DNA of 64,000 bases from an uncultured Alphaproteobacteria bacterium (GCA_944390195.1 CALXOZ010000003.1:62001-126000), one strand, 5' to 3'; positions 25,029 to 33,872 are shown, counted from the first letter of the stretch. Notes: generated from the sequence alone by a model not told the origin. Program-made: numbers and translations.

Positions 25029-26102
25029 TTAAAAATCCTTTTTTTGACTGCTTAAATACCAATGATAAAAATCCGAAATGCCGTCCTTTAGATCGCGATT
25101 GCATTGCCATCCCAGTTGTTTCGACTTTGTATCGTCCAATAATTTTCTGAAAACACCGTTCGGTTTGGTCGTGTCGTATTCGATACTTCCCTTGAAACCG
25201 ACGATTTCTTGTATCAATTCCAACAATTTGCGCATTTGAATGTCTCCGCCTGCGCAAATATTGACAAATTCGCCGATGTCGGCAGCCGTCTTGTTATTCA
25301 TGACATACAAACAGGCATCTGCTAAATCATCCGAATTCATCAGCTCCCTGTAAACGGAACCGTCTCCCCAAACTGTTATTTTATCCGCGAAAGCGCCGAC
25401 TTTCGCACAGGCGGCAATTAAAGAGGCGTTATTTGAAAAATCAATTTCATTATCAATGTCCCAACCCAGTTTGTTGGTCGATACGTCTTTTTTCAAACCG
25501 TCGAAATCACCTTGATTTAAAAGCTTCGCCAAATGAAAGCGACGTACAAGCATCGGTAAGAAATGTGCCGTTTGCATATTAAAGTTGTCTCCGATACCGT
25601 ATTGATTCGGCGGCATCAAAGTTAAAAAATCCGTGCCGTATTGAATGTTGTAATAATGGCACAGTTTGACGGCGGCAATTTTTGCAACGGAATAGGCTTC
25701 CGATGTTTTTTCTAAACTTCCTTCCAATAAAAATTCTTCTTTCATCGGTTGGGGAGCGTCTTTCGGATAAATGCAACTGGAAGCAAGATTCAGCAACTTT
25801 TTTACGCCGTTTTTATACGCAGCGTGAATGATGTTCGTACCGATCATCAGATTCGTATAAATGAACTCCGCCGGATAAGTACTGTTGGCGACAATGCCTC
25901 CGACCCGTGCCGCTGCTAAAAAAACAAAATCCGGTTTTTCCGTACTGAAAAAATCATTGACCGCCTTTTGATCGGTTAAATCAAGTTCCGAGCGAGGACG
26001 GACGATGATATTTCTATACCCGTCCTTTTGCAATCGCCGTAAAATTGCCGACCCGACCAGCCCCGTATGTCCGGCGACATATATTTTGTCTGTTTTTTCC
26101 AT
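25029..26102 (-). CDS. GDP-L-fucose synthase / GDP-colitose synthase-like reductase
   Basis: Extended SDR of 357 residues: NADP-binding VAGHTGLVGSAILRRL, ASSCIYPKDAPQPMKEE with the catalytic Cys-110 region, and Y137/K141 in AYSVAKIAA. Fcl and ColC epimerise C3/C5 and reduce C4 of GDP-4-keto sugars. Unusual features: an insertion of about 48 residues at 193-240 (LLNQGDFDGLKKDVSTN and on) and MPPNQYG in place of the usual MPTNLYG. With ColD in the cluster a ColC role is attractive; similar insertions occur in some fucose- and heptose-type reductases, so the substrate is open. Confidence 0.82.
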   Translation of the reverse strand: MEKTDKIYVAGHTGLVGSAILRRLQKDGYRNIIVRPRSELDLTDQKAVNDFFSTEKPDFVFLAAARVGGIVANSTYPAEFIYTNLMIGTNIIHAAYKNGVKKLLNLASSCIYPKDAPQPMKEEFLLEGSLEKTSEAYSVAKIAAVKLCHYYNIQYGTDFLTLMPPNQYGIGDNFNMQTAHFLPMLVRRFHLAKLLNQGDFDGLKKDVSTNKLGWDIDNEIDFSNNASLIAACAKVGAFADKITVWGDGSVYRELMNSDDLADACLYVMNNKTAADIGEFVNICAGGDIQMRKLLELIQEIVGFKGSIEYDTTKPNGVFRKLLDDTKSKQLGWQCNRDLKDGISDFYHWYLSSQKKDF

Positions 26103-26103
26103 T

Positions 26104-27177
26104 CTAGATGTTCCTGGGCGTATATGTTTTAAAACCGTTGTCGTTCAATAATTTTTCCTGTTTTGCCAAATCAAGGTCGTAAGCGACCATTTCTTTGCAT
26201 AAAGCCTGCAAATCATAAGTTGGTTTCCAACCTAATTGTGTTCGGGCTTTTGTAGAATCTCCTAACAAAAGTTCGACTTCCGCAGGACGGAAAAACTGAG
26301 GATCCACATCGACGACAACTTTGCCGGTAGCCTTGTTAATCCCTTTTTCATCAACGCCGGTGCCTTGCCATTCGATATCGATCCCCAATTCTTTAAAAGT
26401 CATTGTGACAAAGTCGCGAATGGATGTCGTCGTGCCCGTTGCCAAAACAAAATCGTCCGGTTTGTCGTTTTGTAAAATGCGCCACATTCCTTCGACATAA
26501 TCTTTGGCGTGTCCCCAGTCCCGTTTGGCATTCAGATTACCTAAAGACAGCTTGTCCTGCATTCCCAAATAAATACGGGTCGCCGCCATGGTGATTTTGC
26601 GGGTTACGAAGGTTTCTCCTCTGCGTGGACTTTCATGATTGAATAAAATGCCGTTGCAGGCGAACATTCCGAAGCTTTCGCGATAATTGACAACAATCCA
26701 ATAAGAATAAATTTTTGCCACGCCGTACGGGGAACGCGGATAAAAAGGCGTTTTTTCCGATTGGATCGGTTCTTGGATCAATCCGAACAATTCGGATGTT
26801 GAAGCTTGATAGAATTTAACCTTTTTTTCCAACCCGTTGACACGAACCGCTTCCAATAAACGCAAAGTTCCGACCGCATCGGATTCAGCCGTGAATTCAG
26901 GGCAATCCCAAGAAACTTTGACATGGCTTTGCGCTGCAAGATTATAGATTTCGTCAGGTTGGATTTCACGAACCAAACGGATTAAATTCGTACTGTCAAT
27001 CATATCTCCGTCATGTAAAACCAACATCGGATTATCTAACAAATGTTCTATCCGCCCGGTGTTAAATGATGAAGAACGGCGTTTCAATCCGTGTACTTTG
27101 TAGCCTTTTTCCAATAACAACTCTGCTAAATAAGATCCGTCTTGTCCGGTGATACCGGTAATGAAAGCTGTTTTCAT
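26104..27177 (-). CDS. gmd: GDP-mannose 4,6-dehydratase
   Basis: Converts GDP-D-mannose to GDP-4-keto-6-deoxy-D-mannose, the branch point to fucose, rhamnose, colitose and perosamine. 357 residues with the Rossmann motif [17 protein letters not shown], the STSELFG segment, catalytic [10 protein letters not shown] and the Gmd signature [16 protein letters not shown], followed by [20 protein letters not shown]. All are diagnostic. It overlaps the upstream glycosyltransferase stop by four bases and is one base from the reductase gene. GDP-mannose synthesis (ManC) is not in the window. Confidence 0.96.
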   Translation of the reverse strand: MKTAFITGITGQDGSYLAELLLEKGYKVHGLKRRSSSFNTGRIEHLLDNPMLVLHDGDMIDSTNLIRLVREIQPDEIYNLAAQSHVKVSWDCPEFTAESDAVGTLRLLEAVRVNGLEKKVKFYQASTSELFGLIQEPIQSEKTPFYPRSPYGVAKIYSYWIVVNYRESFGMFACNGILFNHESPRRGETFVTRKITMAATRIYLGMQDKLSLGNLNAKRDWGHAKDYVEGMWRILQNDKPDDFVLATGTTTSIRDFVTMTFKELGIDIEWQGTGVDEKGINKATGKVVVDVDPQFFRPAEVELLLGDSTKARTQLGWKPTYDLQALCKEMVAYDLDLAKQEKLLNDNGFKTYTPRNI

Positions 27178-28076
27178 TTTTTTTCCTCGTTATAAAAAGT
27201 AATTCCAAGAAAACGGAAGCAACGTTTTCCTTTGCGCAGGCGCAGAGTTATAAACCGTCTGCGCACGAATTTAAGAAAATTTTTTAAATTATATGACAGT
27301 AAACTGTATTTATCTGGAAAATCAACCGTTTTTGACAATAATGACAGTAATATTTTAGGAGGGAGAAACTTGTTTTCTTGCGCGAAAACCGCTTGGGCGT
27401 GAGAAATTTTGCAGTTTGTTTCTATCACACGGATATTTTCTTTTGTCAGAATACTTTTTTCAAGACTGGATATACCGGAATTTCGAAAAGATACGATGAC
27501 TTTGTCAACACAAACCGGTTTTTTCCCTTGTAAAAGGGCTCGCATAATAAAATCAAAATCTCCCGCGATTTTAAAATTCTCGTCAAAACCGTTCAATTCT
27601 TTCAACAGTTGGCTTGAAGTAAACATTGTCGGATTACCGATCGGTTGTGCTATGAAACAAGTTTTCCAACTCGGCGGGATTATTTTTACCACTTCGTCGT
27701 TTGGAAAAACAAGATTGTATGGAGCATAACTGAAGTCGGCATTATTTTCTTCCAAGGCTTTTACAGACAAAGAAACAGTGTCCGGACGGGTGTAAAAATC
27801 GTCGGAACTCAAGAAGGCAATATATTTTCCTTTTGCATGCCGTATACCTTTGTTACATGCGTTATAGATGCCGGTATCCGGTTCGGAAATAAAATTTAAG
27901 TTCAATTCTTTGAACAAATCTAAAGTTCCGTCCGTTGAAGCTCCGTCAATGATTAAGTGTTCGATGTTTGGATAATCCTGCATACGGACAGATTCAACGC
28001 ATTGACGAAAATATTTGCTCCTTCCCGCTTTAATCAAATTTCGCGTAATGGTGACAATTGAAACTGGAGGTTGCAT
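27174..28076 (-). CDS. Glycosyltransferase, family GT2
   Basis: About 300 residues. GT-A fold signatures: [36 protein letters not shown] and the DxD-like SSDD near residue 90. It closely resembles the N-terminal domain of the 1119-residue fusion (both have NIEH.IIDGAS.DGTL), so they may be paralogues. The ATG at 28076 shares bases with the previous gene's TAA (TAATG), indicating coupled translation; a TTG at 28091 is possible. Donor and acceptor are unknown. Confidence 0.88.
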   Translation of the reverse strand: MQPPVSIVTITRNLIKAGRSKYFRQCVESVRMQDYPNIEHLIIDGASTDGTLDLFKELNLNFISEPDTGIYNACNKGIRHAKGKYIAFLSSDDFYTRPDTVSLSVKALEENNADFSYAPYNLVFPNDEVVKIIPPSWKTCFIAQPIGNPTMFTSSQLLKELNGFDENFKIAGDFDFIMRALLQGKKPVCVDKVIVSFRNSGISSLEKSILTKENIRVIETNCKISHAQAVFAQENKFLPPKILLSLLSKTVDFPDKYSLLSYNLKNFLKFVRRRFITLRLRKGKRCFRFLGITFYNEEKK

Positions 28077-28510
28077 TACTTGCTTTTCCAATCATTTAAA
28101 ATCCAAGAGGACGAATTTGCCTTGTTTTCTCCGCCAACACCGAACTCCAAACGCACGTTACATTCTTTTGCCGTTTCCGTTTCAGGAATGTTGTCTTTTG
28201 TACGATCGCCTCCATTGGCAAAAACCAAATCGTCGTCCGGATACTTTGCACGAACTTTGCGAATCCCGTCGCAAGCCGAATTATCCATATCATCAAAACC
28301 TAAAACATCAATAACGTTTTTGATGTTTTCACAAATTGCCAGACGGGTTTTGAAACTCATGAAATTTTTTCCTTTTTTACGGCAAAGCCATTCGTCGGAA
28401 TTCAATAGTAAAATCACACCGTCGCTTTTTGCGGCGGAAGCTTTAATCATTTCGATATGACCTTCGTGTATCGGGTCAAATCCGCCTGATACGATGTAAT
28501 ATGTTGACAT
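28076..28510 (-). CDS. HldE/TagD-like nucleotidyltransferase
   Basis: 144 residues. The nucleotidyltransferase superfamily motif HxGH is seen in GGFDPIHEGHIEMI at residues 9-22; LLLNSDEWLCRKKG and VFANGGDRTKDNIPE follow. Members activate heptose-1-phosphate, glycerol-3-phosphate or similar phosphates with ATP or CTP. No GmhA/GmhB partners are present here. It is overlapped at both ends by neighbours (a phosphomannomutase-like HAD protein upstream and a GT2 downstream), so it belongs to the glycan operon. Confidence 0.8.
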   Translation of the reverse strand: MSTYYIVSGGFDPIHEGHIEMIKASAAKSDGVILLLNSDEWLCRKKGKNFMSFKTRLAICENIKNVIDVLGFDDMDNSACDGIRKVRAKYPDDDLVFANGGDRTKDNIPETETAKECNVRLEFGVGGENKANSSSWILNDWKSK

Positions 28511-29223
28511 TATCCCCTCTCTAAAAAAGTTAAAACATCTTCAGGTGTATTCACCTGGACAACTTGCGTATTATCTATTCTGTTCAATTCAGATGCCAAT
28601 TCGTAATCATTACCGCCTTCAAAAGTTTTATCTCCGAAAAAAATGATTTTTTCTTCGGGATATGTTGCTCGTAAATGATGGGCGATCTGTCCTTTGCCGC
28701 ACCCTTTTAAAGTGATGTCCATGGAAATTGACCCTCCTACGGCAATTTCATATTGCGGAAATGATTTCTGCAAGTCCGATTGTATTTTCAAGCGCTCATG
28801 CGCTGTTTTGTCCCAAGTGCAATAACGTTGACGTTCGGTATAAGGACAATCTCTTCCCAAGACGGAAAAATTTACCATTCCGACACGTTTTTCTATATAG
28901 TTTGGAAATAAAGGGCAGGGATATTCTGTATGACTGCGATAATATTCCAAACGTTCGAAAAGGGCGTCGTCATCATCAAAGTCTTTTTGATAAATGATGC
29001 GACCGTTCGCCCACAACATATTGCCCATGGAACAATACACCCCTGTAAAAGCGTTTAAAACACTCGGTGGTAATTGTTCTTCCACTTTGGAAAAATCAGA
29101 CCCTGTCGCAATGAAGCTCTTATGTGTTTTTTGCCATTCATGGAAACGAACGGCAAATTCGGCTGTCATCGGCAGGCGAGCCGGTGTCAGAGTCCCGTCC
29201 ATATCAAATACAAAAACTGTCAT
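28510..29223 (-). CDS. Eukaryotic-type phosphomannomutase-like HAD protein
   Basis: 237 residues from ATG at 29223 behind GGAGGAG; the frame continues to 29271. HAD motif I is VFDMDGTLTPAR (Asp 7 and 9), then VGMVNFSVLGRDC, GGSISMDITLKGCGKGQ and motif IV FFGDKTFEGGNDYEL. These match the HAD-IIB phosphomannomutases of eukaryotes (PMM1/PMM2), which convert mannose-6-phosphate to mannose-1-phosphate, rather than the bacterial ManB/AlgC fold. In a cluster that consumes GDP-mannose it would supply mannose-1-phosphate. A sugar-phosphate phosphatase activity is an alternative. Confidence 0.82.
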   Translation of the reverse strand: MTVFVFDMDGTLTPARLPMTAEFAVRFHEWQKTHKSFIATGSDFSKVEEQLPPSVLNAFTGVYCSMGNMLWANGRIIYQKDFDDDDALFERLEYYRSHTEYPCPLFPNYIEKRVGMVNFSVLGRDCPYTERQRYCTWDKTAHERLKIQSDLQKSFPQYEIAVGGSISMDITLKGCGKGQIAHHLRATYPEEKIIFFGDKTFEGGNDYELASELNRIDNTQVVQVNTPEDVLTFLERG

Positions 29224-29352
29224 TTGTTCTCCTCCGGTACAAATGAACGGAAATTTTTTGAACAATGCCATTACTTTCCCGTTTTTTCGGGAAAACGTCG
29301 AACATGATCGAAAACTCCCGTTCGCAAAAAATGACTTGTGAAGCAGAATAAA

Positions 29353-30249
29353 TCATTTTCTATCCTCCTTCATCATTTGATAAATGTGATGGATATAAAC
29401 TGGAAAGATTAAATAAAACTTGATAATTTCACAACATTGAAGCATCCGGTATCGTAATAAAGCTATAAAATAGCAAATTCCTTTATTTTTTACTTGTTTG
29501 CGTATTTTTTTTAAAAAAAATGTTTGTCGGACGCGTCCTTTTAAAAATAGAACGTTTTCGCAAAAAAAATCCAAATGATTTAAAATCATTTGTTGGTATG
29601 ATCTTGCCCAAGCCCCTTTGAGTAACGATGTTCTGGAAGCCGGTTGTTTTCGATAAAAAAACAATGTTTCTGGAATTTTGTAAACGTTCGCTCCGCTTTT
29701 AATCAAAGACAACCAGAAATCCCAATCTTCTATGGAAATAGACATATTCGTATTGTAACCGCCGGCTTTTTCCCAATCCGACTTTCTGAACACCGCCGAA
29801 ACGAAAATGCAATTGTCATTAAGGATTTGTTTTAGTGAATAAGGGGATAAGCATAGCTTGCCTGTCTTGTTTCCAAAATATTCGGCATCACAATACACAA
29901 TGTTAATATTGTTATTTTTTTCTAAAACATTTAATGCCTTTTCCAAGTACGTCGGGGCTATTTTGTCATCGGCATCCAGTGGCAGGATATATTTCCCTTT
30001 TGCCGCTTTAATTGCGGTGTTGCGTGCTGATGACACACCTTTGTTTTCAGTATGAATAATTGTTGTTTTGGGAACATGAAAATTCGATAAAATCCAATTT
30101 GTGGTTTCATCAGTCGACCCGTCATTGACAATAATGATTTCAAAATCCTGAAAAGTTTGAGCCAAAACACTGTCGACAGCTTCTTTTATGAACGAACCTT
30201 GATTGTAACAGGGAATGACAACCGAAAATGTAACGGGAGTATTATTCAT
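29353..30249 (-). CDS. Glycosyltransferase, family GT2
   Basis: 298 residues. N-terminal GT-A domain with VVIPCYNQGSFIKEAVDSVL, FEIIIVNDGSTDETT and the metal-binding LPLDADDKI near residue 97, then SIEDWDFWLSL typical of the acceptor-binding region. The C-terminal 80 residues are basic and partly hydrophobic (KICYFIALLRYRML-like), perhaps membrane-associated. An AGGAG ribosome-binding site precedes the ATG. Specificity unknown. Confidence 0.9.
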   Translation of the reverse strand: MNNTPVTFSVVIPCYNQGSFIKEAVDSVLAQTFQDFEIIIVNDGSTDETTNWILSNFHVPKTTIIHTENKGVSSARNTAIKAAKGKYILPLDADDKIAPTYLEKALNVLEKNNNINIVYCDAEYFGNKTGKLCLSPYSLKQILNDNCIFVSAVFRKSDWEKAGGYNTNMSISIEDWDFWLSLIKSGANVYKIPETLFFYRKQPASRTSLLKGAWARSYQQMILNHLDFFCENVLFLKGRVRQTFFLKKIRKQVKNKGICYFIALLRYRMLQCCEIIKFYLIFPVYIHHIYQMMKEDRK

Positions 30250-30376
30250 GCGACTTCTCCTGTGTATGTAACAAAAGAACCGGAATAGTCCTGTTTTTGG
30301 GGGCGGTTGATCCTGTTACTTCAAGCATGAATGAAAATTTTTGTTGATAAATTTCTTTGTTGTAAAGATTTTGCAC
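30242..30376 (-). CDS. Possible 44-residue linker peptide between DUF1796 and GT2 genes
   Basis: GTG-started frame (MQNLYNKEIYQQKFSFMLEV and on) three bases after the DUF1796 stop, with GAGG eight bases upstream, ending in a TAA that overlaps the next ATG. No family signature. It may be a real coupled small gene or the remnant of a larger one. Confidence 0.3.
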   Translation of the reverse strand: MQNLYNKEIYQQKFSFMLEVTGSTAPKNRTIPVLLLHTQEKSHE

Positions 30377-30379
30377 GGG

Positions 30380-31114
30380 TCACACCTCTTCAAATTTATA
30401 TTTTTTTGTTTTTTTCAATTTGAAGTCGGGACGGAATTCTTTAAAAATCTTTTTCCAATGCTTTCTATCATTGTTTTTTTGCGTAACACTGGTTTCCGGT
30501 GTGAAAAATTCTACCGTCCTAAAGTAAATATGATCATTTTTGAAATCTTTTTCCGTCAACGCGGGAAAAGTTTTGCTTTCAGCGACAACCAATAAATCAA
30601 AATCGTTTTGAATTAAAGTTTTCAGTGTATTGTATAAGCTCTGAATGTCTTTGATAAAAAGTGTCGCTTCATTACTATCGCGTATGGAATGTTTATAAAT
30701 GTAAAGGTTCTTTTTCCCGTCGCTTCCACTTGACAGGAATTTCTTCTTTAAGTAAGCCGTACGGGAAATCAGATCCTCTTTGTCTGCATTCAACGCTTCG
30801 ACGTCTGTTGCTTTAACGTTGAATTTTCCATGAAAGCAGATAGAAGAATTCAAACATTGCCACATGGAACCGTTATATTTAAAATCGCCTGAAGCTATGG
30901 CGTTGAAATTATTTAAAGCGTTTGTTAATGTCTTTATGTCTGACGCTCCCACCCAAGAAAACAGACCGGCTTCTAAGAAATGATAATACTTGAAAAATTG
31001 GAATGAAACCTCACAGTTGTAACCCAAGGATAAGACGTGACCGTATTTTTTAGTATTCTTTGATAAAAACGGGAAATAACAGTACAGTTTTTTTAAAAAC
31101 GAACAAGTCAACAT
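30380..31114 (-). CDS. DUF1796 family protein (putative papain-like cysteine peptidase)
   Basis: 244 residues from ATG at 31114 (GAGG six bases upstream). The opening VLSLGYNCEVSFQFFKYYHF contains the conserved S-L-G-x-N-C motif of DUF1796, and GLFSWVGASDIKTL stands where the family has its PFDW-like segment. FDLLVVAESKTFP and the basic C-terminus follow. Members are common in bacterial surface-polysaccharide clusters, but their chemical role is not established. Flanked by GT2 genes on the same strand. Confidence 0.72.
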   Translation of the reverse strand: MLTCSFLKKLYCYFPFLSKNTKKYGHVLSLGYNCEVSFQFFKYYHFLEAGLFSWVGASDIKTLTNALNNFNAIASGDFKYNGSMWQCLNSSICFHGKFNVKATDVEALNADKEDLISRTAYLKKKFLSSGSDGKKNLYIYKHSIRDSNEATLFIKDIQSLYNTLKTLIQNDFDLLVVAESKTFPALTEKDFKNDHIYFRTVEFFTPETSVTQKNNDRKHWKKIFKEFRPDFKLKKTKKYKFEEV

Positions 31115-31529
31115 CAAAACCTCAACAAAACTTATTTTGACTGCCAAAACCGGTTATGATTTTGCGGTTTTTTCCGGTAAAAGCGTTAAGCGCCATACAG
31201 AAAGACAGAAAGAAGAATTTTTTTATGTTATATACCGATACGGAAGATGAAAGCTCTGTTATGTGATAAGATTTTTCTTTCTTATGAACGGAAGGAAAAA
31301 GAAAAATATCAGTATTCAACGCATATTTTTTATAACACTTGTCATCTGCCGCTGGCATAAGAATGGATTGGGCATATATGTTTTTTTTTAGCATTATTGC
31401 CGTCATCGTCTGATAAGACATTTTTTTTTGTATGAAAAGACGCCTAATATTTAAAAAGCCGGTGCCTAATATCATCATACACCTGCCTGCTTGAAATGTT
31501 ACGGGAAAAAAACAGGGGAAAGTATCCAT
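31115..31529. other. Gap within the glycan cluster, possibly a decayed gene
   Basis: About 415 bases between DUF1796 and a GT2 gene. A 135-codon minus-strand frame (31122-31529) spans it, but has no domain and an odd composition; another frame also has short protein-like stretches. A worn gene fragment is more likely than a functional gene. Confidence 0.4.
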
Positions 31530-32390
31530 CTACAACCTGCCTTTCGCGCTGATTTTTGAATATACCGAAGCAACGGGTAAAAAGCCGAATAAATAGTACT
31601 TTGTCGTTGTCTGAAAACTTTTTACCTTTATCAAGGGAAAACCGAAGATTTTCACCTTTGTTACACGGACATGATTAATCTGAGCTTTTCGCCATAAATC
31701 AGGATGTTCAGATTGTAAGTAAGCAAAAACCTTTTGTTCGAGCGAACGGATTTGTTTTGTTTCAGTATTCGTCGTATTGGTTTTATGTTTCCTGTATTTA
31801 AATAAAACTTCGGGCAAGTTTGCGAAATGTGTTTTGCCGATCAAATGTAAATAAAGATTATAATCTTCTGTCGGGAAATAATCTTTGTCATAACGCACAC
31901 CGGATTCAATCAAAACGCTTTTGCGCATCATGACCGAAGGGTGGATTAAAGGACAATCGTACATCAACTGTTCTTCTATGGCTTCATTTGTCAAAGGGTG
32001 ATGGACGATTTTATTCTTTGGAATTTCAATGTGAGCAGTTCCCAAAACTCCGACATCACTGTGTTTTTCCAAATAAGCTACTTGTTTTTCAAAGCGTTCC
32101 GGTAATGATACGTCATCATGATCATGAACGGCAAGATATTCGCCTTGAGCTAAATCAATCAATTTGTTCCGTGTTTCGGATATTCCAAGATTTTTTTCAT
32201 TAAGGTAATACCGGATACGGGGATCATTATAACTTTTTATAATTTTTTCAACATCTTGATCTGTAGAAGCGTCATTAATGACGATTAATTCAAAGTCTTT
32301 AAACGTTTGCGCCAGAATACTATCTATACATTCGCGCAAATACTGACTGGGAGTGTTGTAGATCGGAAGCAATACCGATACTTTAGGCAT
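31530..32390 (-). CDS. Glycosyltransferase, family GT2
   Basis: 286 residues. Clear GT-A domain: VSVLLPIYNTPSQYLRECID, FELIVINDASTDQDVEKI, LGISETRNKLI and the metal-binding HDHDD near residue 92; HPSVMMRKSVL and FPTEDYNLYL follow. The C-terminus repeats the IFGFPLIKVKSF and LFGFLPVAS style found at the ends of many capsule glycosyltransferases. Probably the first well-supported gene of the leftward cluster; its start overlaps the end of an unassigned upstream frame by eight bases. Confidence 0.9.
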   Translation of the reverse strand: MPKVSVLLPIYNTPSQYLRECIDSILAQTFKDFELIVINDASTDQDVEKIIKSYNDPRIRYYLNEKNLGISETRNKLIDLAQGEYLAVHDHDDVSLPERFEKQVAYLEKHSDVGVLGTAHIEIPKNKIVHHPLTNEAIEEQLMYDCPLIHPSVMMRKSVLIESGVRYDKDYFPTEDYNLYLHLIGKTHFANLPEVLFKYRKHKTNTTNTETKQIRSLEQKVFAYLQSEHPDLWRKAQINHVRVTKVKIFGFPLIKVKSFQTTTKYYLFGFLPVASVYSKISAKGRL

Positions 32391-32901
32391 TACAATTCTC
32401 CGTTAGTTCAAAGTGATCTTGAAATATCCACAATGAAGCATACGAAATTTTCAACGAATGACAATTTTCAATTTGCAGTGCTTTATCCGTTTGTGTTTCC
32501 TGAACATGAGAGCTTTTCGCATCAGCTGACACACCATCATATTTTCGAGTATGTAGACATCCTCCGATTCTACCTTTATTTTTTTTTGTAAAAGGAATTT
32601 GAGGCTTCTTTGTCGTAGCGCAAGATCCCAAACATATTCCCTTCTTTAAGGACGGATATTTTTGGGAAAACTCTGGCTTATCGTCTGCAGAACAAAATAT
32701 TTTGCGGAAATAAAATGCCTTTTCCAATAAAGAAAGAACTTTTTTTTGAATATATTCAGACAGAATAAAAAATAAATCAAGACACCTGTCAGTTGCTTGT
32801 GCGCATGATACATTATCACCAGAAACATTTTTCTGACTTTTTGTAATTTCTGCGACCGCATTGTCTTGCATAAAAGCATATATCATGTCCGAATCAATCA
32901 T
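32383..32901 (-). CDS. Hypothetical protein upstream of the GT2 gene
   Basis: 172-codon frame overlapping the GT2 start by eight bases. Unusually rich in Cys, Lys and Ser, with no hydrophobic core pattern or domain that I recognise. It could be a cysteine-rich protein specific to this lineage or a degraded gene read in a surviving frame. Confidence 0.3.
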   Translation of the reverse strand: MIDSDMIYAFMQDNAVAEITKSQKNVSGDNVSCAQATDRCLDLFFILSEYIQKKVLSLLEKAFYFRKIFCSADDKPEFSQKYPSLKKGICLGSCATTKKPQIPFTKKNKGRIGGCLHTRKYDGVSADAKSSHVQETQTDKALQIENCHSLKISYASLWIFQDHFELTENCNA

Positions 32902-33435
32902 TGCTGGGGTTATATGATTGTTGAAAGATATCTTTAAATATCTTTCAATTTTACTCAGTATACTTAGTTAGGTTTCTTTTACAACACTTTTTTCAAAAAA
33001 CGCCGGCATGACTTTTGTATTGAAAAATGATTTTGTTTTGCGGGAATTTTTGGCGTTATTTACTATTTTTTGAGTGTTGTATGCGGAGGAATGGAACAAA
33101 ACATTTTTCTGTGTTCGGATTGTGTCAATGTTGTTTTACTGCTTTGTTAAAAAGTTTTAGATTGCATTACCTCCGAACTGAATAAGGCAAAGCGGTAAGA
33201 CGATCAAACTATGTATTCTTTAATTATATTGAATAATTCTTTTTTGACTTTTGCCAGTTCTGAATAAATCATCATGACAGGTTGGTACTTGGCTAAAATA
33301 GTTGTTGTACTCTTGTCCTGTGGTTTTTAAGGAAAGGATATTCAAATGGCGATATTTATTTGTTTGGATGATTGTTGAAAACAATTTTAAATGACAACTT
33401 GTATCTTATAAAATAAATTGTTTATCTATTCAGAT
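32902..33435. other. AT-rich intergenic stretch upstream of the glycan cluster
   Basis: No gene recognised. It must contain the promoter for the leftward cluster, but no clear box pair stood out. Confidence 0.45.
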
Positions 33436-33702
33436 TCAGCGATCTGTTTTTTTGGGACAGTGTTTGTCTGTGAATATGAATTTTCCGGATGAAGAAGCAA
33501 GTTTTTCCATAAAAATTTTTTTCAGATCTTCTGGTTTCAGATCGTCTTGTCGTAAAATAAAAGGATAACCGGACAAGGGTGAATGAAATTGTCTTCTTAA
33601 TAAAAAATGTCGAGCGTTTGGAATAGAAGTTTCACCTATTTTGAAGGAAACGGGAAAATTTGAAAAGAAAAGTATCGTGTCTGAGACATAAGAGGAAAAA
33701 CA
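33436..33702 (-). pseudogene. C-terminal gene fragment, unknown family
   Basis: An 88-codon minus-strand frame without a usable start codon reads SYVSDTILFFSNFPVSFKIG, ETSIPNARHFLLRRQFHSPL, SGYPFILRQDDLKPEDLKKI and ends at TGA 33436-33438. Just upstream, another frame continues with LKLLKLFNVF-like sequence, suggesting a frameshift. The composition is clearly protein-like. Probably the tail of a lost gene beside the glycan cluster. Confidence 0.45.
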
Positions 33703-33844
33703 TTAAACAATTTCAGCAACTTTAGTCGTTTTTTTTGTTTTTTATCGAGAAAAAGATTGGATAGTTCCTGTTTTTTCTACTTACCGTTTTTTTGCTTACA
33801 TTAATTTATTATGTTACCGTTTGTAAAATCATTTCCATATTATA

Positions 33845-33872
33845 AAAAAACCGCAGTTTCCTGCGGTTTAAT
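33845..33872 (-). terminator. Intrinsic terminator after tRNA-Lys
   Basis: Minus-strand stem AAACCGCAG / CTGCGGTTT followed by seven T, directly after the tRNA 3-prime end. Confidence 0.85.

Noticed and set aside
31122-31529. 135-codon frame on the minus strand between DUF1796 and GT2
   Set aside because: No domain, odd composition, poor start; the same bases also look partly protein-like in another frame, so decay is more likely than a gene.
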